Source: Incurvaria masculella
Lineage: Eukaryota; Arthropoda; Insecta; Lepidoptera; Incurvariidae
Direction: 5' to 3'
DNA length: 64,000 nt
Assembly (NCBI GenBank): GCA_946894095.1
Contig: OX335657.1
Coordinates: 14,074,001 to 14,138,000 of the forward strand
Shown here: positions 23,023 through 33,127 of the stretch, one piece after another
Layout of the letters: each line of letters starts with the position of its first letter
How positions within the stretch are numbered: position 1 is the stretch's first letter
Program-made: the position numbers and the translations under genes
Notes under the pieces: model-generated
The model's database searches: none
The model's input: the letters and a program-made list of their open reading frames with translations, nothing else
What the model was told of the DNA's origin: nothing

Positions 23023-23434
23023 CTTTTTTTTATGCAACCTGACATGAATGGTTAATACCACACAACTACCGTTATGATATTAGCCCAATATACCACATTC
23101 CCGACGGAATGGTGCCATGCCAGGACCTTCCCTTTATGAGCTCGGCTACTTTGAACTGAATGGAAAACACGGACAATTTTACATTGCCGTCTCGACCATC
23201 TTTTCATCCAATGCGATAGTACCAATCCGGGCGGGCTTAAACCCTACCACCTAGTAGGGGAAGGGGACCCACAGTTTTACATGGATTCCGAACCAAGGAG
23301 CAGCTCGCATTCGTGACGAAATGTACTTATCGAACTCAAAAAGAGAAAGAAAGTGGTATGTCGGGGCGTGGTATTGAACCTAGACCTCTGGTACGCTAGG
23401 TCAGTCCCCGGGCCACTAGGCTACGAGCCGCTCA
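23023..23434 (-). mobile_element. Full-length SINE with tRNA-derived head, minus
   Basis: T run at 23024-23031 (the A tail on the minus strand), then the shared body in reverse (ATGATATTAGCCCAATATAC, CAGGACCTTCCCTTTATGAG, CTTTTCATCCAATGCGATAG, CCTACCACCTAGTAGGGGAA, GGATTCCGAACCAAGGAGCA). A tRNA-like head follows at about 23355-23434. On the minus strand that head reads GCGGCTCGTAGCCTAGTGGC (A box TAGCCTAGTGG) and GGTCTAGGTTCAATACC (B box GGTTCAATACC). Together with the 5S-headed copies it shows one body with two alternative pol III heads. Confidence 0.8.
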
Positions 23435-23921
23435 AAAGCTGTTTGTACGCTGTAGTAGTGTTACATTGTGATGTAAACAACGCATTGTATACCATTTTTT
23501 TTATTATTTATCATCCTTAGGCAAAACACTTTTAGCCTGCCAAATCTTAGCTGCGAACGGCGAAACACACCTTGCCATTTACGCAGAAGTATAAACTACG
23601 TCACTCGTCACGACTGTCAAATGGAATGAATTGTAGATTCCTCGAGTCTTTCAATCACTTGACCTTAGATGGACCGTATCTTGTTCAAAAATCATATTTC
23701 CGTCAGTTAGCTAGTAATTTCGCTGAGCTCTACATTACCACAGCTTTACTATATTGAATAGAGCAGGCATTTGAGGGACACACTAAATCGCATGTCCATG
23801 TGAATTTATATCTTGTGTACATACATATTTTCCAACCATTTCTATGATTTCATATTGTAGAGGAATATAAAAATACATGGTTGGGCGATCCCAAGTGAAC
23901 GAATCATTATTTTGCTGATGT
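23435..23921. other. Gene-free stretch, nothing recognised
   Basis: Short frames only; no repeat matched. Confidence 0.35.
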
Positions 23922-24076
23922 GGGCTGAACCGTAATAGGTAGGCTGCTGAAATTTTCACACAGTGTGTATTTATTTTTCTGTAAAAGATAAAATTTAAAA
24001 GTAATGTAAATGAAAGGGGGTTCCATATAAAAACCCTTTGTGTGCGAGTCGGACTCGCACTTGGCAGGTTTTTATA
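23922..24076 (-). mobile_element. (GGAC)n element, copy E3, fragment
   Basis: Minus strand: GCCAAGTGCGAGTCCGACTC and GCACACAAAGGGTTTTTATATG, then a deletion of the usual CCGTACC word, then the CAGAAAAATAAATACACAC and GAAAATTTCAGCAGCCTACC blocks. Ends at GTTCAGCCC, before the microsatellite, which is absent. Confidence 0.75.
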
Positions 24077-24730
24077 CATACATATGCATCGTTAAGTCCC
24101 ATATTTTTAGCTTGCTTATTTTTATATCACATTATTTTCCATAATTAATGTCATTTTTGTGCAAAATAATCTTATACCAAGGATACCAATATTTCTCCTA
24201 ACAATCAACGTTGTAAAAGGTTTGTTTTCAAAAATTTGAAATTAAATGAAATCAAAACATTTTTTTTTTAATTATAACAATTCACGATAAAAGTTTAAAA
24301 TTATAGTGGGAAAAGGTAAAAACTAAATTATAAACCGTCAACAATGTAATAAAAGTATCTTAGTAATTAGGTTAGGTCACAACTGTACTTAGTCTCTACA
24401 TTACAACTTGCGCATGGATTATATTTTAATAAAATACTGAGTGCTTCCTATCTTTGAAGTTTTCCGAAACGACCTGTTCAATCAGTATTAAACAACTTGG
24501 ATATAGTCGTTTGTAAGAGTCCATATTGGAAACATTCGAATGACGAGGTAATTGGTGATTGAAATTTTATTACATGTGGATTATTCCACATAACGCTGGA
24601 GTTTATGACCAATAGTTGGAAAAATAATTAAAAAAGTATTTGTTTATAGCAGGTGCAATAATGGGCCGTAATTTTTATACCAGATGGCATAATGATGGAG
24701 CACCTGTCATAAATTAGTTGGAGATTAGCA
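24077..24730. other. AT-rich stretch, nothing recognised
   Basis: No gene or matched repeat until the short repeat at 24731. Confidence 0.35.
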
Positions 24731-24801
24731 ACGGACTAACCATACAAAAACCGGTTTAGTCCGGCGGATCAAAGTTAATCCGCCCACTCTGAATTCAGAT
24801 G
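24731..24801 (-). repeat. GCGGACTAAC repeat, copy 1 (minus)
   Basis: Minus strand reads CTGAATTCAGAGTGGGCGGA, TTAACTTTGATCCGC, GGACTAAACCGG and TTTTTGTATGGTTAGTCCG. This is closely matched by + strand 43409-43483. It is part of an unclassified repeat. Confidence 0.55.
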
Positions 24802-25314
24802 TGTGATGTTTGGTTAGTGAATAAATAAACGTTATAATTTATTATTATTTTATGGGTGTGATAAGTGTCGATTGCGCTCAGTTTGATAAAGTCGTAAGTA
24901 AAATAACATTTCATTACATTTAAAAATAACCACAACAAATTTCGATAATCACAAAAGTAGATCGATGTTCTACTACCCATCGTTCTCAAAGTAGACAAAT
25001 GTTCAAAAACTTTCATAAAAAAATTTAAACACGGATAAATATTTACCGTTATAAGTTTCAAATATGGCTGGACCATCAAGCATCTTTCATCTTTTTAACT
25101 CCAAAATAAGCAGCAGTTTTTTTAAGAATAATAAAATTTAGTTTCACCTACGCCCTTATGGAGCTGAATGCATTTAGGTGTTATCATCACCATAATTTTC
25201 ACCATGCTTCATTCACATCCCTTTTTTCCCTTTCATTATTCATTCATTCACCTCGCCTACATGAAAGTCTCACGAAAAACCGTCGGTGTTTCCCGACTCT
25301 CTCATATTTAAACC
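24802..25314. other. AT-rich stretch, nothing recognised
   Basis: A 94-codon minus frame (25079-24795) has AT-driven composition and no recognisable domain. Confidence 0.35.
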
Positions 25315-25440
25315 TGCCGCTTCGACCACCGTTCATTTAACGCTATGGTATCGGGCGGGTTTAACCTTCCCACCTAGTAAAGTAAAAAAGGGAACTTACG
25401 GTTTTACGTAGAATCCGAACCACGTCGATCACGGTCACCT
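25315..25440 (-). mobile_element. SINE head-half fragment, minus
   Basis: CTGCCGCTTCGACCACCGTT, ATTTAACGCTATGGTATCGG, CCCACCTAGTAAAGTAAAAA and TTTTACGTAGAATCCGAACC ACG. The spaced ACTTTACTAGG form resembles the 5S-type subfamily (ACTTACTAGG). Confidence 0.65.
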
Positions 25441-25991
25441 ATATCACCGAATAAACAACTAACGTAACAGAAGGGACTCTTATGAGTGTATTTCTATGCG
25501 TGTGCTATCGGCTATGTGTGCGTGGTGCGGGGGTGCGCGGAGTGCGCGGGGCGAGTCCGCATCTTCCCAGGAATACTGCGTTCAAAGGTTGTCACTGACT
25601 GTGCAACCTCGCGTTAGTTTGGTACTCTCCGAGTTATTTATTATTTCAACGTGCATAATCGACCAGCGTGGTGATTTTTTGGAGTTGTTGTGTGTGTGTG
25701 TTTTTTCTTCATTTTAAGTAATGGGGGGAACTTATAAGCTATAAAGATAAAGCTTATAAGATGAAAAAGCGGAATTATAAAGTATTTGTTAACCCCTGAA
25801 TGTACTAAATATTTGATCCATCATTTATATGACTAATGTGCCTTAACATAGCTTAAAAATAATGTTTATGTACTCTGAGTTGCTTCAGCAAGCTTATCGA
25901 ACCGCAAGGCGTCGCGTCACTAGGCTGCCGAGGTTGACACATTATCAAATACGAACGATGTTCAATTTGGTTTGACATTGGCCAGTAATGT
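25441..25991. other. Gene-free; CpG-rich patch 25495-25620
   Basis: GCGTGGTGCGGGGGTGCGCG around 25520-25545 stands out as GC-rich. No gene recognised. Confidence 0.35.
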
Positions 25992-26097
25992 ATTTTTTTA
26001 TGCAACCTGACATGGATGGCTGATACCACATTCCCGGAGGAATTTGGTGCCATAGAAGGACCTACCCTTTGCGAGTACGGCTACATTGGACTGGATG

Positions 26098-26357
26098 TCA
26101 TTGTCGTAGTCAAGAGTTTGCTGTTCACCAATGTATGTAATGTTCTTATTATGATGTTCTCTGTGAGCAGTAGCAATCAATCAATCACTGTAAACTAGTT
26201 TGTAAGTATCAATGGAAAAAAAATACAATGACCAACCCGACAAAGTTTCTTGTCGGCTCTTCTTCGTCAGAAGTAATCGAACCGACAGGAAAAAAAAAAC
26301 GAATCCGAGTGTGTAATATACATCTAATGAAGGAAATAAAGAAACTGTAACTGAAAC
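26098..26357 (+). mobile_element. LINE 3' end inserted in SINE, plus
   Basis: Contains AGTTTCTTGTCGGCTCTTCT, typical of some lepidopteran LINE 3' regions, and ends AGGAAATAAAGAAACTGTAACTG. It therefore carries a poly(A) signal near a short repeated ACTGAAACT tail, exactly where the SINE sequence resumes. Insertion and tail polarity indicate + orientation. Confidence 0.5.
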
Positions 26358-26407
26358 TAATGGAAAACACGGACAATTTTTTATTGCCGCTTCGAATATC
26401 TTTTCAT

Positions 26408-26621
26408 TTATTTATTTATTTATTTATTCATTCCTTTCACCGTTAGGCATTAGAACATTTTTAACACGTAACAATTTAAAATTAACACATTATCCAAGAT
26501 CAAATGATAACAAAATGAAATATCAGATAAAAAAAAAATATAAAAATTATAATTATAATTATTATATATATATTATACTATATATTATATATAATAAATT
26601 AAAAAATAATAATAATAATTC
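26408..26621 (-). mobile_element. LINE 3' end inserted in SINE, minus
   Basis: Begins with (TTTA)n at 26408-26429, the tail of a minus-strand element. It continues through an AT-rich segment (a 26550-26615 run of ATAT and AATAAT). The word TTCAT appears on both sides (26403-26407 and 26617-26621), a plausible 5-bp target duplication. Confidence 0.5.
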
Positions 26622-26857
26622 ATCCAATGCGAAGGTACCAACCTGGTACACCCTAAACCCTACCACCTCAAACTAGTAGGGGAAGGAGACCTACAGTATT
26701 ACATGGATTCCGAACCATGGAACAGCTCGCATTCCTTACGAAATGCACTTATCCAACTCATAAATAGAAAGAAAGTTGTGAAAGAACGGGGCGAGGATTT
26801 GAACCCAGACCCCTGGTATGCTAGGCAAGCCCCCGCGCCACTAGGCTACGAGCCCCT

Positions 26858-27432
26858 TGTATTTGACGATGGATTAAATAAAGGGTATGAACATACTTCT
26901 GACTTAGCAACTGCTACACCGTTAGACCAAAAGTACTTTGAGCTCGCGTCGTGCCCGCGCCGAGCGACAGCTAGTGACAGATTAGCCCCACTTACGGAAG
27001 ACAAAATGGACATCCCGAACGAATAAATAGAAATAACGTTGAATAATAACAATGCCCGCGAGATGGAACGGGTACCCGCACGCAGAGGTCGAGACAGACG
27101 ATGTTGGAGGGACGGAGAAATTAAGAGGGTATACTGTTCGTGTCCGCCCATACAAAAAGGGAAAGCTGTTTCCTACACGATTTATGAAGATACAATTTTT
27201 TATTTAGCCAAAAAGCCACGTAACCAGTACGTTGTCGTCTATGTTTTTAAATTGTATTAAAGTTTTTTATTTACTGGAATATGAAATGTAAAATGTTCCA
27301 TTTAAAAGTATGCAAAAAAAAAATGCTTTCAACTCAATCATTTACGAGAAAAACTAGTTTAAGAAAACGTGGATGACTAGCTACTAGGATTTATAGATAT
27401 ATTCAAGAAATCATAATTTAATTGGTAATGTT

Positions 27433-27468
<36 letters not shown>

Positions 27469-27739
27469 TGTCGAATTGATTGCGCCGAATTGCTGAACGA
27501 GTTGAGTTTGAATGTGCCTTGCCGTAGTACCCGACACATACCATTATTTCACGTGCCACTTCAACGCACAAACTATGCTGAAAATAAGATATTAACGCGT
27601 ATTACACGAAACTTTAATCGTAAGTTCAATGAAATTGATATCTTCATCCACACCAAATTTACATTTAGAAAAAAAATATTGAAGCTCTTGTGACACTTGA
27701 AGACATTTAAGCATAAATTTAAATAATACGAAATAAGCA
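26858..27739. other. Gene-free stretch
   Basis: No gene recognised. Overlapping 60-100 codon frames at 26846-27260 show no known domain. The microsatellite at 27427 is listed separately. Confidence 0.35.
27427..27470 (+). repeat. (TTTC)n microsatellite
   Basis: About eleven uninterrupted TTTC units; likely length-polymorphic. Confidence 0.9.
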
Positions 27740-28060
27740 AAATCATTCATCAATTTCATACATCTTCATTCTCATCCCACCCATATTTATATATTTACAA
27801 CAAGATGATTTACACACATACATATACATACACACCCTCTGACACACCACACACATTCTCACACAATCTCTCACCATCATAGACGAATACAGTTGGAGCA
27901 CAGTCTTTTTTGTACAAGAAGTGGAAATCTGTTATTGGCTTATGTTTTGCATTTTTGTCATTGTATAAAAGCTATGTTTATAAAAGCTGTTGATTTTCCA
28001 AATAAATAAATAAATAAATATTTTTTTCTCTTTCTTTCTTTCTTTCTTTTCTTTCTTTCT
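27740..28060 (+). mobile_element. Probable retroelement 3' end with (AAAT)n tail
   Basis: CA-rich sequence (ACACATACATATACATACAC) is followed by a unique block, then CCAAATAAATAAATAAATAA A at 27998-28020 and a (TTTC)n run to about 28060. AATAAA units form the tail. This is the usual look of an insect LINE 3' end, but no coding part is present. Confidence 0.35.
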
Positions 28061-28163
28061 TACAATAATAACCATAGAAGTTACTTGTATTAAATACAAT
28101 CTCTGTTAGGGCTTCCTGGTGATTTCGAAGTTCAACTTTTCGTTCCCGTTTCAATTTTATTTT

Positions 28164-28373
28164 TAACCCGGGCGGGTCTAACCAACCTACCTCTAGTCTG
28201 ACACCTGCCGGGGAAAGGGTACTACAGTTTTACATGGATTCCGTACCATGGACTAGCGACGAAATGCACTTATCAGAAAGAGGAATATAGTGGTGCATGA
28301 ACGAGACAGGAATTGAACCCAGACCTTTGGCATGCAAGGCAAGGTCCTGCGCCACTGCGCTACGAGCCGCTCA
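28164..28373 (-). mobile_element. SINE head half with tRNA-like head, minus
   Basis: AACCCGGGCGGGTCTAACC through TACATGGATTCCGTACCATG to a tRNA-like head. On the minus strand the head has A box TAGCGCAGTGG and B box GGTTCAATTCC, both near consensus. The tail half of the SINE is missing. Confidence 0.75.
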
Positions 28374-29390
28374 GGTGAGCAACAATTCGATGGCTATTTC
28401 TATTGTATATATATATTTATTGTATTTTTTCTTTAACATTTTAACACTTGCATAAAGTGCGGGTACAGACAAGTAAGGTACAGAGGAGCATCTATCTGGT
28501 ATTATTTAATAACATGTCAGTTGTGTGGGAGAGAAGTGGATAAAGTTACAATGTACGTACGATCCGGCTGGATAGATTTTTAGGATTCAGGGGAAATATC
28601 GGCTGGTTTGAGAATACATTGTGCCTTTCTACTTTCAATCATCTTTCCATTGGTTTGCACTCCTTTTTTTATTTTCACCAAATTAAATTAAAAAAGTAAT
28701 TAAAAATATTTAATACAGGTTTTAAGAACTTACAACAATATTTTTAATATAGCTGAGATCAAGTTAAGCATATTTTTTCGGTCTGTATTTTTTACACTAA
28801 TTATGTCAAAGATCTTTCCTAAAAGAAATATACATATAGATTCTCTCATTTAACTTTGATAAATTTGTATTTTAAAAATAAATGTGTACTATAAGAAAAT
28901 TGTATGGTTAGGTTATCTTTGTCACAGAAACCTACTCACTTCGTACGACAGCATTCATTTTACGGACTCTTCACCCGTTCACCCGTCGATGTCTAAGATT
29001 AACTATATCTTTGCCCTGGGGGCTTTTATTAAATAAATGCGCTCTAATATATATGCATGGTGCAAGCACGCGTCACAGCTAGTGATGTAACGCTGACCGT
29101 TTTATTTCTGTCATCTGCAATTTTCTATGATCAGTCCGGTGCGCTGAGAGATGCAGCCTGCTCTAGAAATATCCGCTAGGATTTATCAGTCTAGTAGCGC
29201 CAAAGACTTGTTTTAGTTCATATTTATGCGTAAGAGCTTACAGGTTTTGTTATTAAGCACAATTAAGTAGTTAATCATCTTCATAGAGTTTTTTTTATAA
29301 TAAAATAGTGGTGTGCGTGAAATTTTTGCGTATTGAGCATAAGTAAAATAATAATAACTCATGATTTCGAATCATATAGAATAGTTTTCT
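28374..29390. other. AT-rich stretch, nothing recognised
   Basis: No gene or repeat recognised. Confidence 0.35.
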
Positions 29391-29501
29391 TTTGGAGTTC
29401 CACAGGGCTCTCATTTAGGTCCTGCAATGTTCATAATATTTATAAACGATCTCCTTACAAAAATATCTAGCGAGCCCCTTAATTTTTGTTACTTATGGTA
29501 C
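29391..29501 (+). pseudogene. LINE reverse transcriptase motif B fragment
   Basis: Translates as FGVPQGSHLGPAMFIIFIND followed by LLTKISSEPLNFCYLWY and a stop. GVPQGS-LGP-LF-IFINDL is the classic reverse transcriptase motif B and following helix of jockey-like LINEs. The same protein continues upstream only with a frame change (GATAGTTTTC region), and no YADD follows. This is a short dead fragment. Confidence 0.75.
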
Positions 29502-30079
29502 TAAGTCGGTATCATTGTATCGAGTTTTTTTTTTCAAAATCCCCTTCTCTTCAAATACCGCAGAGCCTACCGATATTTGTGTGAAACCACTTGTTTGAAA
29601 ACACGCATTTTTGCTTCGGTTAGTGATTTGTACGCGATATGGTTACACACGCAGGGGATGTCCCATTATTTCTCTGCTAATGCTCAGCCACTAGATTCAG
29701 CAGTTTCCGATAGCGCAAGCGCAGTGACGTACTGCCCGTAACGAGCGTCCCAGCCTACCCACTTAGCGGGCGGCTGCGGGGCATCCGTACGCGAAGGACG
29801 ATCATTTTCGAGGGCAATTTGTGCTGTCGACAACATTTCAGCCGCGGGAGCTCGACGGCCGGCGATCCTGTGACAATATAGATTAAGGCGACGCGGTGCG
29901 TACATCGTGATAACAGTTTTTGCGGCGACTGTAAGTGGCAGGTAATGACGATGGTGAAGTGTATAGAGGATTGAAGGCGCTGCGAGGTATGAATCTCGGA
30001 AGCCATACTGGCCGGCTACCGATATTCTGGTGGAAACCTATTTTGTATCCATAATCAACGAGAAATCATAGCTCAGAGA
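29502..30079. other. Gene-free; GC-rich patch 29690-29900
   Basis: Moderately CpG-rich with an 83-codon minus frame, no recognised domain. Could be more LINE remnant. Confidence 0.3.
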
Positions 30080-30560
30080 ATCGCATTAAACTCCATAAGG
30101 TTCTGGAGCCCCCTCCAGCAGTTTTTCCGGGGTTACTCAGAGTCTACAACTGCTCCTTTACATAATGCATCTGTGAGAAGGTTTAGGTAAGTACCTCCTT
30201 GGCTCCTTGAACTCGATACAGCGCCGTGCCGTGCGTCTCATGCCGACCCTGAGGTATCCCAAAATGTACAGCCCCCCAAATGGATCCATCTGGTTCTGAC
30301 ATCTCTGCCGTAGAGAATTCTCTTCATGCCATCCCTCCGACCTCTCTCTACTATCGCTCAAAGAGGAGCAGGCAGGGAATGCATCAATGTACTGCATAGA
30401 CATTCCTCATTTTCTTATTTTTCCCTTCCTCCTGAGGTATTTCCACCAATGGCAGACCTGGGGTCCTTCAAACATAGTGTGAAGAAACACCTGGCCGGCC
30501 CGCCTGGGCTTCTCGGCCCTGTGAAAGTTCGAAGGTCGATAGGCGTCATCGGGCAGTAGT
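30080..30560 (+). pseudogene. Probable LINE C-terminus, degenerate
   Basis: The final frame (30326-30559) contains FSLPPEVFPPMADLGSFKHS then VKKHLAGPP. The pattern LPPEV-x-SFK-x-HL is the common C-terminal signature of CR1/jockey-like LINE proteins (WNSLPPEI...SFK..L). The region before it (GATACAGCGCCGTGCCGTGC, GAGGTATCCCAAAATGTACA) looks like the linker after the reverse transcriptase, but in other frames and with stops. Dead copy; family assignment by pattern only. Confidence 0.5.
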
Positions 30561-31025
30561 AGATTCCAAACGAATCGATTTTATCGAGTTTACCATGTCA
30601 TTTAAAATGTTCATCAAGCTGTTAAATAGCTTAGCGTTGTAGTTCGAGCACCGTAATATTACGACTTGTGAATCACTGAATAATGACTTCATTAAAACCG
30701 AACTGCGGCCCCTGTCTCAGTTAGCCAGAGTAAGCGGATTACTTTTTCAGAATATTCTGCGACGCCATGGGCAAATAATATAAACACTGCCAAGGGTTCG
30801 ATTGGTAACTGAATGACCGAAGAAATGAACGTTAAACATTTTCAGACTGCTCTATTTGGGTACAGTAAACTCGGACTGTCACATTTTAGTTCGCTTGTCC
30901 TTTATATATAAAACCGGAGATGGATTATATACATGCTGCGCAAAAGCGAATGCGTATGTATGTGTAATGATCGTCCATCTATCGGTGATGTGCGTTAACT
31001 TGTTGATGTTATGCGCTTGGAAGTC
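30561..31025. other. Gene-free stretch, nothing recognised
   Basis: No feature recognised. Confidence 0.35.
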
Positions 31026-31290
31026 ATTTTTTTTTATGTGACTGGACATGATGGCTAATACCACACCTTCTGTCATGGTATTAGCCCAACACGCCACATG
31101 GGAACTAGGTGCCATGCCAGGACCTTCCTTATATTGCACGGCTACATTGAACTGGATGGAAAACACGGACAATTTTCATTGCCGCTTCGACCATCGTTCA
31201 TTCAATGCGATGGTACAAACCCGGGCGGGATTAACCCTACCACCTAGTAAGTAAGGAAGGGGACCTACAGTTTAACGTGGAATCCGAACC
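31026..31290 (-). mobile_element. SINE copy, minus, 5S-type body
   Basis: T run 31027-31035, GACATGATGGCTAATACCAC, CATGCCAGGACCTTCC, ACATTGAACTGGATGGAAAA, ATTCAATGCGATGGTACAAA and CCACCTAGTAAGTAAGGAAG. TTTAACGTGGAATCCGAACC follows. The spaced AAGTAAGG and AACGTGG forms are those of the 15085 copy, so this is the 5S subfamily, truncated exactly at the head boundary. Confidence 0.75.
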
Positions 31291-32030
31291 TGATTCCTAA
31301 GACTAAAGACTTAGAAGTCTTCTCATTATTTGAAATTCGAACCACGATCACACTTCTATTACTGCCAACTCACAAGTTCTCGTCTTTCTTTTTGGTCATT
31401 GTCCTTTGATAGGAATCATTCGCCGCGATAAATTCGTTCATTGAGATCGACGCTTGCGCAAGTCGCCGCGGCCGCCTCCGCCCCTCGCCAGCGCCAGGCG
31501 GCCACTCCACCCACTGATTGCACACCACACTCGCTACCGAACGGCCTTCACAGCCGTGCAGCGACCGCTGGCCCTTCTCTGCGATATCGGCCATTATAGT
31601 TCAGTTTCGAGTCCGAGTGGAGTGTTGAGGACCGATAGATCCGAAAATGAATACTTCACGCATTGACGTCAAAATTACTACGTAAGGAAAGGCCCTTACA
31701 TACAACAAAAATGCAGCAATAAAAGTGTTGTTCTCTGCGTCGTGGGGACACCGCTTTGTCAACAGACAGCCGCTTACTGTCCTCGTCCCCAAAAATGCCA
31801 AAATGCTAAATGGAATATCGGAATATCGGGTAACATATCGTTACCTTTTGCATACCACTGGTTACACGTGTCGGTTCCTCCCTTCTGACTCTGGTAGGCC
31901 GCGGTCTTCTGCTGTTTTAACCACCGAATGTTGGTGTACGTGGCTGGTGGCTCAGTTGGTTTTATTTCATTATAGATAAAGTAAACACCGGCAGCAGCAC
32001 TAACGATCTAAATGCAGCTAAGAACCATTC
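31291..32030. other. Gene-free; CpG-rich island 31435-31590
   Basis: CGCCGCGGCCGCCTCCGCCC around 31463 stands out. Short frames on both strands, no recognised domain. Candidate promoter or exon only. Confidence 0.35.
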
Positions 32031-32250
32031 AGGTGACTCCATGAGTACAAAGAGAAATGCCATCGAATTCGGTCAAGCCATTTAGGAGGAAACACGCATA
32101 CCAGAAATGTATATATATTGCAGCGGCACCTAGTGGGTAAATTTATAAATCTAAACCATCCAAGAATCCACTTAAACACAAACAAAAATTACATCAAAAT
32201 TGGTCCAGCCGTTTAAGAAGAATTAGAATAGAATAGAATAGAATAGAAAA
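32031..32250 (+). repeat. Retroelement-like repeat with (GAATA)n tail
   Basis: The phrase ACATCAAAATTGGTCCAGCC GTTTAAGAAG, a common ending in insect non-autonomous repeats, leads into a five-unit GAATA run at 32223-32248. Left boundary uncertain. Confidence 0.45.
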
Positions 32251-32839
32251 TAATGTATTCGATAGAGTACAATTATACATAGCCAAGAGAACTTATTTTT
32301 TATAAAACAAAAGGTACCCTAGGGAAAAGGCTTATGACTCAGCGATGGTTCGCACTTACGAGAGCTGCAGCAAGCTGCAGCAGTCTGGCGACGCTGGTTT
32401 TCAGTCATAACCTGTGATGGGGATGTGTGAGGGTGTGTGCGCATGTGATAGGGTGTGTGTGTTAATGTAAGTTGTACATGTGTATTGTTGTTAAGTGATT
32501 CTATGTATGATTATGAGTAAGTGTATATTTGTGTGGATGTAATTTCATTGTTTGTGCAAGACGAATGTGACCCTGTGTATGTATATAATTGTATTAAAAA
32601 AAAAAAAAAAAATTAAGTTTAGTAATTAAAAAGTAAGTAAGTAAAAATTATGGCAACAATATGTAATATGTAAAGATAACCACGTGAAGTGTTAATTACG
32701 TACAGTAATGAATAAATAAATGCAAGCGTTATTATAAATTTTTTTCTTAGAAATTACGTTCGCAGTATTTCCTTCCATTTGGGGTTTCGACAGATTTTGT
32801 AACAGTATTAATTAGTATTAATAAGTATTAATAATTTAC
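32251..32839. other. GT-rich segment ending in poly(A)
   Basis: 32400-32590 is TG-rich on the + strand (GGGTGTGTGCGCATGTG) and ends in about 17 A at 32596-32612. It may be another LINE 3' untranslated end, but no coding part was recognised. Confidence 0.35.
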
Positions 32840-33127
32840 TCAGCCGGGTTCGGTTTGCCTAGATAGTAGCCAGTCCATGCAGGCTTTTTTAAATGGGTTA
32901 AGCTTAACTTTTGTACGGATCGGTGGCGGCAGGTCGTTCCAGCATTTGCTGGCGGCATATTTGAAACTTCTCCTAAACGCGGCTCTCCTGTGTTTTGGAA
33001 TCATAAGTAGTGTCGGACTTGCTCTAGTTTTGTATTTGTGTGTGTTTTGGGACCATTGCAATTTATTAAAGACATATTCTGGTTTTTTATTTTTGATTAA
33101 ATTCAGTGAATTCAGTGACAGACACAT
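32840..33127 (-). pseudogene. LINE C-terminal fragment, minus
   Basis: A 95-codon minus-strand frame contains RRAAFRRSFKYAASKCWNDL followed by PPPIR and then LNPFKKACMDWLL. R-x-SF-x-AA-x-WN-LP-IR-x-FK is the terminal signature of CR1/jockey-like LINE proteins. It ends at a stop (EPG*) as such proteins do, and is cut at its 5' side near 33127. Dead 5'-truncated insertion. Confidence 0.7.

Larger units (their letters stand above)
25992..26857 (-). mobile_element. tRNA-headed SINE split by two insertions, minus
   Basis: Three pieces together make one full SINE of about 390 bases. 25992-26097 is the T run and tail part, ending at CTACATTGGACTGG. 26358-26407 runs AATGGAAAACACGGACAATT to CTTTTCAT. 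26622-26857 runs CCAATGCGAAGGTACCAACC to the head. The head on the minus strand has A box TAGCCTAGTGG and a consensus B box GGTTCAAATCC. Each gap holds foreign sequence with a retroelement-like tail. The 107-codon frame at 26703-27026 is a shadow of the SINE. Confidence 0.75.

Noticed and set aside
26790..26857. A functional tRNA gene (consensus A and B boxes on minus strand)
   Set aside because: The cloverleaf does not close and it is joined to the shared SINE body; it is a SINE head.
26703..27026. 107-codon frame
   Set aside because: Largely the head half of a SINE read antisense.
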